Below, piece after piece: positions 56,601 through 64,000 of a stretch of 64,000 nt of DNA. Position numbers and translations under genes: made by a program. The notes beneath the pieces are model-generated. The model was not told the origin of the DNA. It worked only from the letters and a program-made list of their open reading frames with translations, and did no database searches. The number at the start of each line of letters is the position of its first letter. Position 1 is the first letter of the stretch. The DNA comes from Adiantum capillus-veneris (lineage: Eukaryota > Streptophyta > Polypodiopsida > Polypodiales > Pteridaceae): assembly GCA_014529385.2 (NCBI GenBank), contig CM043960.1, forward strand, positions 117,064,043 through 117,128,042, read 5' to 3'.

Positions 56601-56684
56601 CTATAATCTCGTGTATGTAAATCTGTCTCTCTCCATTAAGTAATCTACTCAATTATCTATTTAGCTACGTCTTATTTCCTAACA
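55970..56684 (+). mobile_element. Copia-2 3' LTR
   Basis: 715 bp; same ends as the 5' LTR. It lacks the segment between the minisatellite and GAGAGGGCAGCCC, and has fewer or altered CCGG-rich repeat units. Confidence 0.95.
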
Positions 56685-58138
56685 CTATGTATGCTGACAC
56701 ACATGCTTATGTTAACAATTGTACTATATGTAGTGCCAAACGACCGGTGGATCACGCGACACTGTTTCGAGTAAACATTGCACCTGTATGGAGTCAATAT
56801 ATCATTGATTTCTTAACAACAAGGACATTTCCTGAAAACATAACAAAAGCGCGAAAAAGGGCTATCGAGTTGGAGGCTCGCGACTTTAATTTAATTGGAA
56901 ATCAACTCTACAAGCGAGGAAAGGACAATCAACTTAGAATCTGTGCGAGTGAAAGCGAATACCTGCTAATTCTAGAACATGCACATGGAGGAATAAGTGG
57001 AGGTCATTTTTCACGCGATAAGACGGCAAAAATTGTCTTAACCGCAAGAATATGGCGGCGTACATTGCATATGGATGTTGAGGAGTTTGTAAAGCGTTGT
57101 GACGCATGTCAGCGCACTAAGGTGCCGATAAAGAGAGATGAGATGCCACTACGGCCAATGATGGGAGCATGGGCATTTGCAAAATGGGACATTGATTTTG
57201 TGGGGCCTATTTCACCCCCTGCATATCGCACCCATACCCAATATATCATTGTGGCTACGGACTATCTCACAAAATGGGAGGAAGCTAAGGCAACACAAAA
57301 TGCAGACACAAGAACCACTGCACAATTTTTGTATGAGAATGTCTTTCTACGATATGGATTACCAAAATAAATTGTCAGTGATCGAGGAACACATTTTCTT
57401 AATGAAGTCATTGAATATCTGCTAGAGGAATGCATGGTCATACATAGAAAATCTTCTCCATATCATCCACAGGCAAATGGACAAGCTGAGGCCACAAATA
57501 AAACACTATGCACTGTTCTGACTAAAATTGTATCAGAGTCAAGGACAGACTGGGATCAACAGTTACACTCAACACTATGGGCATACAAGGTAGCTTACAA
57601 AACATCAATCGAAACAACACCGTACAACATGGTGTTTGGACTAAACGCTATATTACCCATAGAGTTTTTAGTTCCAACTCCACGAGTAGCGAAACAATTA
57701 GAATGGACAGGGCATGAGCTCTCTTCAAGAATAGATGATCTTGAAAAGCTAGATGAACTTCGACTAAGAGTTGTAGCTTCGATCTATGCTAAAAAGAGAA
57801 GACAAAAAGAGTTTTTTGGCAAGCATGTGCGCACCAAAGAGTTCAAAACAAGTGATTATGTACTTGTTTATACTTTGAAGCAACATGCCAAGAAACTTAA
57901 AAAGCGAGGGATGGGACCCTTTGTGATTAGTGACTTATCACAAAGTGGAGCTGTCAAACTTGCTACATTGGCAAGAGAAGAAATGCCAAATTGGATTAGT
58001 GGGTGTCGGTTAAAAAAGTATTATTTACCACTAACACAGGATATGCTTCAACAAATCCATCAAGAAAAAAAACGAATGAAGGAGAAACAGAGGGTACAAG
58101 AAGAAGCCCAATGCTATTCGACTAAAGAATTTTGGTGA
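56685..58138 (+). pseudogene. Gypsy integrase
   Basis: Continues from 51140. It has a zinc-binding HHCC region (LEHAHGGISGGHFSRDKT ... CDACQRTK) and catalytic core KWDIDFVGP (Asp), ATDYLTKWEEAK, IVSDRGTHF (Asp) and SSPYHPQANGQAEATN (Glu). The C-terminal module has FGLNAILPIEF and a basic GMGPFVISDLS segment. A TAA at 57368-57370 (after RYGLPK) is the main lesion. The sequence type is Tat/Athila-like. Confidence 0.94.
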
Positions 58139-58145
58139 AGACACA

Positions 58146-58500
58146 GTGGAACCAATAATTGTAGTCAAAGTGGGTAGCAATCAAGTTGAATCGACGGCAT
58201 TGCTTGATTCTGGGGCTCAAGCAAATCTGATTTCTTACAAATTATATAAACAGCTCAAGCCCAAAGATCAACTACATCCTACTCCACAAGTGCTGGAAAG
58301 TAGTACATCACATTCACTAAGAATATTCGGCTGGACTATATTGCATGTACAAATACATCAATATATTTACCCCCACAAGTTTTACGTGGTTGAAGATGTG
58401 AGCACACTGTACCCCATGTTGTTGGGATAACCTTGGCAAAAAGAGTATAATGTGCAGATAGATTGGAATTCGGATACAGTCAAAATTCAGCATGCACAAG
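58146..58500 (+). pseudogene. Second retropepsin-like domain, after integrase
   Basis: Reads IIVVKVGSNQVESTALLDSG then AQANLISYKLYKQL: the catalytic DSGA motif. It is followed about 70 residues later by YPMLLG, a TAA (58428-58430), then PWQKEYNVQIDWNSDTVKI. The LLG-x-PW...IDW ending is the usual close of a retropepsin fold. A full protease-like domain is therefore present 3' of integrase, besides the one at 47628-48296. A gap of only 7 bp separates it from the integrase stop, in a different frame. Confidence 0.7.
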
Positions 58501-59318
58501 AACAACAGGTGGTAGCCTTTTCCCAACAAACCCGGAAGAACCAGATGACAGCACCACAATCACTGGATAAAGAACCAAAAGGATGGGTGCCACTAAAGAA
58601 CAACACGATACCCATGGAGAACAACCAGGGAACTATCAACCATGTTCACTACAAACATAAAACAACACAGACCGCAGTGAAAAGATCAAGGTTAGCAACA
58701 TGTGAAAAACAAGTATGAGTGCGGAAGGATAGAGGTGACATGGCATACAAACCACAATACAACAAAAGAAGTCAGCAGAAGAACGCAGTTCAACCAATAA
58801 CCACGGGAATAAAAAAGATATGGATCCCAAAGAGAATGCTCAGTAACAACTTAAATGCGACTTGCATTTGGATCCCAAAACCAAAGCAACAGGAACTCCC
58901 TTCAGTACAAGCAACACCAGCATGCAGAAACACACTACATATGAAACAGGCAAACCAATCTATGTGGGTGCCGATCAGCAGCACAACAATGACGACCATG
59001 GACGTGGCAATAAACCTACAAAAATCTCCAAAACAAAGCTACAAATGGAAAGAAAAAGAGAAAAATACTACGGCCAATTCCGCCACGACAATTCTCTCCA
59101 CGGAGACAACCATGGCCATATCGACAGTAGCGGCAAACCAAGCGACTTTTGCAAGAAATACGATCAAACAGAGAGTTGTGGAGTTACAACTTTTACTTGC
59201 AAAGAAAATCCGCCAACCAAAATCAACAACAAACAGGAAACCTCGACGTCGAATGTCAATAAGTATCTTGCTTATTCCCTCCTCTCGCACAGCATTGATT
59301 TTTCCATGCATTGATTGA
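58452..59318 (+). pseudogene. Gypsy 3' basic ORF with repeated W-V/I-P motif
   Basis: Continues from the protease-like domain, with a stop near 58718. The frame at 58719-59318 (199 codons) is rich in Lys, Gln, Thr and Asn. Four Trp-Pro motifs occur: GWVPLKN (58586), IWIPKR (58820), IWIPKP (58867) and MWVPI (58963). Similar spaced W-V-P-K motifs occur in linkers of some plant retroelement polyproteins. No membrane segment or knuckle is seen. Confidence 0.5.
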
Positions 59319-59425
59319 GTATGCATCAAATAGGGCCACATTACACGGCCGAGCATTAGCACAATTTTTAACCCATGCACACACATACACCGAGGCGATA
59401 CCTTGTCATCCGGGAGGACTCCGAC

Positions 59426-59440
59426 TAGGAGGGGGGAGGC
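59426..59440 (+). promoter_or_regulatory. Candidate polypurine tract
   Basis: Purine-rich TAGGAGGGGGGAGGC about 110 bp after the last Gypsy frame; the position fits the 3' end of the internal region. Confidence 0.5.
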
Positions 59441-61032
59441 ATTCTCAAATGCAGACCCAATGAAGGTAAAAAGAGAAAAAAAGGACATGTTTTTCACTAT
59501 TTTGAAGGGTTTTCGTTTGATTGCAAAATTTTTTGGACTAACCTAAGTACATATGCCCTTATACAGCATGAATCTACAAGTATATGGGGCCAAACGCCAA
59601 ATCAGGCCCCTAGGTGTGTGTATATATGTAAAAATAGCCATTTTTCGAACAAAATATTGGTAAAACGGAGAAATCCGGCCATAAAAATTTCATATGAGTG
59701 TATATAGTGTTTTGCGGTGATGTTTTTTAATTATTAGGATTTTTGGGGATTTTTTGGGTTTAATTTGCTATTTTCTTTTTAATTTTACTAATTATCGGCA
59801 GAAAAACTTCAAAAATACAAAAAGCAGATGAAATACGATTGTAATAAAAAACAAAAAATATGGGGATAATCAGTGACTATAGGAAAACCTATGGTACAAT
59901 GGGGGTGCAATTATGTGAATGGAGCGGAAGGCGTGTTTTGGCCAGATTTTGACCGAAACGTCAAATTTCTCGGAAACTGGGCAAATGGAGTCCAAATCAA
60001 GAATTTTTTGAGCCTAAACTGCATCTCGCAAGAAGTTGGGAACACATGTCAAATTTTATAGAAAGTGGTTCGTGGACCCCCATTATAAGATTTTTTCACT
60101 TCACTTAGAGCTCATTTCTACTATTTCCTTCTTGAGAGAGAGAGCTCTTGCCACCTAGAGAGAACCGGACTTCCAGCTGCTTCTACGACGCGCACAACCA
60201 CCCGACAGGCTCCAGATATGAGAGGTAGGCTCACCACCTTGATCTTTTCGCGTATGTTTGATGTTTTGTCGCAAAAACTAGTGTAGGGTTCACACGGGAA
60301 ACGAGTAGTAGAGACCTACAGGTAGAGGTGGCCACCTAACGGCTAACCCAAAATCAATAAGGCTTCATCGGAGGTTTACCATAGCATAGGAGACCACTCT
60401 TGAATGCACAAATGCGGCAAAAAAACCATTGGAAAAAACCCTAACTTTTAGAGGCCTGCAAGAGGCCACCAAATGGTAAATTGGTGGAAAGGCGCCCAAA
60501 CGCTACCAAAAGTCATGGGTAGGAGCATCTCGACATGCTCTACAAGGCTATATAGCCCACATGGCCATAAGGCGACCCGAAGCGGGACTAAGCGTCCGAA
60601 ACGGCATCAGACACACAAAGCATCAACTAGCTCTCACGACCAAACCGGATGTCTGTTTGCCACCAAACTTCATGAGCGACATTCCTAGACCATCAACAAC
60701 CAAGTCCTATGGTGGTAGACCACCACAAATCATCAACAGCATGCAAACGCAACCATGGGCGCTTCCAGAGCGACAAATTGCCAAACGGAGCTCCCAATGA
60801 AGCCAAAGCCAACAAAAACCATATGGCAAGGATCCCCAAGGAACCATGAAGCTATGGAGACTAACATCAAGAAATTTCATCGCCGAAAAGCACTCCAAGA
60901 GTCAAAAAACGGCTCAGAGGCTCTAAAAGCCAAACAGGGAGTTTCTATCTATCTTTTTGACTTTTTTATTGAAATAGGGCTTAAAGGGGACTCAGGGGGG
61001 CTCAAGGCATGCACCAGTAGCAGTTCTCATAT
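59441..61032. other. Possible LTR and leader of a further Gypsy element
   Basis: AT-rich to about 60060, then a TTATAAGATTTTTTCACTTC box near 60083 and mixed sequence. It could be the 3' LTR of the composite or the 5' LTR of the next element, but no TG...CA limits or primer site could be set, and it does not resemble the LTR at 25656. Frames at 60473-61261 show no domain. Confidence 0.4.
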
Positions 61033-61904
61033 AAAATTCATCAGGAGTAGGATGTCTCAAGGCCATGTTTTGGAACCAAACTCAACATCTCACCTCATAC
61101 ATAGTCTATACATGCTAACCATCAAGTTTCATTACATTTGGAGAAGAGTTGACCTCATATGGCATCAAAAAACAGAAAGTCAGAGAATAGAGGTAATAAT
61201 GGCTCATAGACCTACCAAAACTAGTCCAAATCACATGAAACTTGCACAATATACTCATTAGCACATTGCCCAGCTAACTGTGGGGTCAGATATGAAAATT
61301 AATGAAATAGACATCCTACACGTAGGATGTCTATTTGACCTATTTGACCTCCAGCTGGTGTTTTTGAGTTCTAGATGTCTTTAAAACACCTCCACAAGCT
61401 CACATATCAAATTTCAAGCCATTCCCATCACATTTAGCCACCAAAACCTCCAAGATGCACTTTTTGAGCCTAAAAACACTACACATGCTCTTAACAACAC
61501 CAATGCTTATCCAAATCAAAATCTAAGAGCAGGGCCATGTTCTACATGCTAAGGGCTACCCACAGAACCAACTTCAAGTCATTTTGAGAAAATAGACATC
61601 TTACGTGTAGGATGTCTCCAGTGTCATATTGACCTTCTGTGCAGGAATTGACTTCATGGGAGCCTCTTACATGGTATAAGAAGCCTATATATCAAATTTC
61701 CACCCAATTGAATATCATTTGCCACCTGTTTAGGACATCCTACCCAATTTGTGAGCCAAAAGCCTAAATCTGCTCAAAATTGCACTTTTTGATGCCCAAA
61801 CCCAATTCCAATTACATAGCCATGTTGCACAAGTCAAGGGCCACAAGCTTGTCAATTTTCACCAAAAACAGAGAAGGTAGACATCCTACGCGTAGGATGT
61901 CTAC
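61033..61904. repeat. Diverged 285-bp tandem units, each with a leader palindrome
   Basis: Palindromes at 61308-61333, 61593-61617 and 61877-61904 (a perfect 28 bp). Starts at 61308, 61593 and 61878 are exactly 285 bp apart; a half copy (GTAGGATGTCT) lies at 61047. Between them the units share ATATCAAATTTC, TGCACTTTTTGA and a .GCCATGTT.. block but are otherwise diverged. Confidence 0.85.
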
Positions 61905-62071
61905 ATGATTATTTTTCAGCCAAAAATCTATTGTGGGCACATGCAGGGTTTCCCTAGTTCCTTTTGGGTTCTTATTTCAATTTTCAAGTCATTTGGGTAG
62001 TCAGAACTCAGTTTATCAGCAGCTAATATGTAAAAAACGCTAACTTTGGACTACTGAGTGCAACAGGATCC

Positions 62072-63163
62072 ATGGCAGCCACAAAATCACCTGCAAAGAA
62101 GAAGAGGATGAGCATCAAGGACTACTTAGAAGAAGTGGAGCCTTTTGTTATCCTAGAGGGAAACCTGAAGCCAACAAGCACTTCTATTCAAGATGACCTG
62201 CTAGAGGCCAATGATCTGAGAATCTACCAAGGAGTCTTTAAAGATCCGAAGGGAAATGCAGTGGAGCTACCCATGATACCTCGAGAGCTCAATGAATTTG
62301 TCAAGAGAAAGATGGGGGATTACTTGGAGAAACTGGATCTCCAAAATTACTTTGAAGACTTGCCAGCAGGGATTGATGTTAAAAGAGTGTGGGAATTTGT
62401 CACCACAATCAAAGAGGATGGCATAGCCCGAGTTACAGATCTCCAAGGCAAGCCTAATACAATGATTGTCATCACAGAGAAGGTGGTGGCAGCAGCACTT
62501 GACATCTCTAACGAAGGAGACAATGTGACAAAGAGGCGAGATGACATTAAGGTCTACTCGGAAAAGAATAATAACTATACATTTGAAGATATTGCAAACC
62601 CAAAGGTGGCTATCATGAGCCAACTATACAATCAATACTTCCACATATGTACCAAGCGGCCACAGAAATACAGGATGCCACCTGGAGCTATTGCAACCAC
62701 TTTCACCTGGGCAATGCAGAAGAGAAAACCAAAAGAGATAAATTATGCCGCTTACATCCACGACAATCTTGTGAAGATGGGGACCAAAACTCCCACCTAT
62801 ATTGTACCTGGTGAGTTGATAACAAAAGTCGTTTATGGAGCATTGCATGCGAAGGGAAACTGGCCTCTACCTCCCTCACAAAATGATTGGCTCAAGCTGA
62901 AGGAAGACAAAGAAGAAGAACCTCCTAAGGTGCCCAGGCTAGCCACAAGGTTGAAGTGTCGTTTAGATACAGTGCTAGAAGAGCCGCCAGAGCCAAAGAA
63001 GGGAAAGAAAGAAACTCTACAGGTGCCAATCAAGGAAACAAATTCACAGAAAGCGGCAAGGCTAGAAAGAGTGATGGAAAGCTTCAGAGCCGAAAGAGCG
63101 CTAAAGGGGGATCTGAGCGAGTTATGGAAGCCATCCCTTGAGGCTATGTCTGGATCATCTTGA
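62072..63163 (+). CDS. Unrecognised 363-residue 5' ORF of a Gypsy-like element
   Basis: ATG 62072 is the first Met after the leader and gives MAATKSPAKKKRMSIKDYLE. The body is globular (PMIPRELNEFVKRKMGDYLE; FVTTIKEDGIARVTDLQGKP; MPPGAIATTFTWAMQKRKP), and the C-terminal 90 residues are Lys/Glu/Pro-rich. The segment around RVWEFVTTI...VVAAALDI is loosely like plant-transposon proteins with a short 'FY.N..G..V' start (Transposase_32/PMD-like); this is a weak impression. It begins 168 bp after the last leader palindrome, in the same place as the ORF at 38955. Intact frame. Confidence 0.5.
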   Translation: MAATKSPAKKKRMSIKDYLEEVEPFVILEGNLKPTSTSIQDDLLEANDLRIYQGVFKDPKGNAVELPMIPRELNEFVKRKMGDYLEKLDLQNYFEDLPAGIDVKRVWEFVTTIKEDGIARVTDLQGKPNTMIVITEKVVAAALDISNEGDNVTKRRDDIKVYSEKNNNYTFEDIANPKVAIMSQLYNQYFHICTKRPQKYRMPPGAIATTFTWAMQKRKPKEINYAAYIHDNLVKMGTKTPTYIVPGELITKVVYGALHAKGNWPLPPSQNDWLKLKEDKEEEPPKVPRLATRLKCRLDTVLEEPPEPKKGKKETLQVPIKETNSQKAARLERVMESFRAERALKGDLSELWKPSLEAMSGSS

Positions 63164-64000
63164 AGGATTCACAGGGACCGGTTTGAAGATTATATCAAGA
63201 ACCTCGAGATCTTAGATGCTACAGCGGAGAATATCCCAAATATTCCGTTTACAGAAGAGGAGGTGGACGAAGTGAGACGGCAGCTCTGCTAGAAGAGCAG
63301 GAAGGCCAAGAAAGAGAGAGGAAAACAAAGGCGGATTAGGATATCGAGAAGAAGCAACCAACTCCACCATCAAGCTGAGAATCCAGCCCACCACCATCAC
63401 CACCTCCTCTTAGTCCTCCACAAACCCAACAAAAAGAGAAATTGAACAAACCTGATGGGCAAAAAGATTCCAAGGAAGAGAATAACAAAAGGCAGAAGTT
63501 GAGGCAAAAGATGAGAAGCCAGATCCAGAAGAAAGAAACTATAGAATATTTCTTGATCTCCTAGCTGCTGGGTACTCTCAAGAAGAGGCAGCTAATGCAG
63601 CTTTTGAGTTGTCGAGCACAAGACCCAAGGAATATATGCAGAGCGCTCAGTTAGTGGAGTTGAAGGAGATGGCCACAGATACATTGGATCTATAGCCACC
63701 AACCAATGATTGGGATGTAGTGATGCAAAAACTCACCGGGCTCAGAGCAAGGTTGATGGCCACTGAGATTGAAATTGATAATCTCAAAACAAATAAAGTT
63801 CAAATCAAAGCTGAAGTGGACTCACTGTAAAAATAGGACCAAGAGAACATAGAGAAACAAACAAAGCTGCAAGCCGATCTGGACGCGGCACTACAAAGAT
63901 GCCAAGAGATGGAACGACAGAGTCAGGCAACAGAACAAAAGCTTCAAAGAGCAGAGGAGGAGTACAAGAAAATCATCAAATCACTAACAGATGCGGAGAA
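63164..64000 (+). pseudogene. Continuation of the 62072 polypeptide, broken; coiled coil
   Basis: After the TGA at 63161-63163 the reading continues as RIHRDRFEDYIKNLEILDAT and, in later phases, LLAAGYSQEEAANAAFELSS, VMQKLTGLRARLMATEIEID and, near the window edge, LQADLDAALQRCQEMERQSQ. The last 90 codons have strong heptad-like coiled-coil character. Stops at about 63291, 63694, 63828 and 63834 show decay. The element continues past the window. Confidence 0.5.

Larger units (their letters stand above)
51141..56684 (+). mobile_element. Copia-2 LTR retrotransposon, nearly complete
   Basis: Flanked by a perfect 5-bp duplication, CTATG (51136-51140 and 56685-56689). LTRs of 814 and 715 bp; primer site at 51957; a gag-pol frame broken by only three stops; polypurine tract before the 3' LTR. 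It sits in the integrase N-terminus of the Gypsy element in the same orientation. Confidence 0.97.

Noticed and set aside
59441-60330. 3' LTR matching the 5' LTR at 25656
   Set aside because: No shared blocks could be found by eye, and the expected start (TGTAATTATTC) is absent.

Overview
This 64 kb window looks like heterochromatic, repeat-rich nuclear DNA from a land plant with a large genome. It contains stacked LTR retrotransposons with plant-type primer-binding sites (initiator-Met and a tRNA-Asp-like site), a Penelope-like element (PLE), a LINE remnant, long (TC)n tracts and a 152-bp satellite. I see no convincing intact cellular gene. PLEs are reported from conifers and other non-flowering plants and are scarce in flowering plants, so a fern, lycophyte or gymnosperm is the more likely source; this is inference, not proof.

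Layout. 0-9.1 kb: remains of an LTR element (primer site 2245, broken gag 8101-9120), split by a 5.4-kb unit with long inverted terminal repeats (2668-8083) that carries a strong hairpin cluster. 9.3-12.66 kb: minus-strand Ty3/Gypsy integrase plus a downstream reading frame. 12.66-13.46 kb: a Copia 3' fragment. 13.5-14.25 kb: an unrecognised long open frame. 14.5-20.3 kb: microsatellites, a Gypsy gag remnant, unrecognised frames and a LINE scrap. 20.4-22.06 kb: a 152-bp tandem satellite. 22.9-25.65 kb: the 5' part of an LTR element with gag and a zinc knuckle.

25.66-59.4 kb is one large nested composite built around a Tat/Athila-like Gypsy element: LTR, Asp-type primer site, leader with repeated palindromes, 5' ORF, gag (now inverted), protease, RT, RNase H, integrase, a second protease-like domain, a 3' basic ORF and a polypurine tract. 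A PLE lies in its leader. A 5.2-kb block holding the 3' part of the PLE, the Gypsy leader and the gag start is present twice, about 9.01 kb apart. Two complete Copia elements interrupt the Gypsy genes: Copia-1 (41833-47301) in gag and Copia-2 (51141-56684) at the integrase N-terminus. Both have target-site duplications. From 59.4 kb to the end is another Gypsy-like leader with palindromes at exact 285-bp spacing, followed by an uncharacterised ORF.

The most interesting unit is the PLE. It has an open RT frame without a GIY-YIG nuclease. It also has an upstream gag-like ORF that overlaps RT in the -1 frame at a correctly phased A AAA AAC slippery heptamer, and a hammerhead-ribozyme core in its 3' region. 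Other points worth checking are the self-complementary palindrome family in the Gypsy leaders, the retropepsin-like domain after integrase, and the inversion of gag inside the Gypsy element. All coordinates for decayed elements are approximate; alignments were done by eye.
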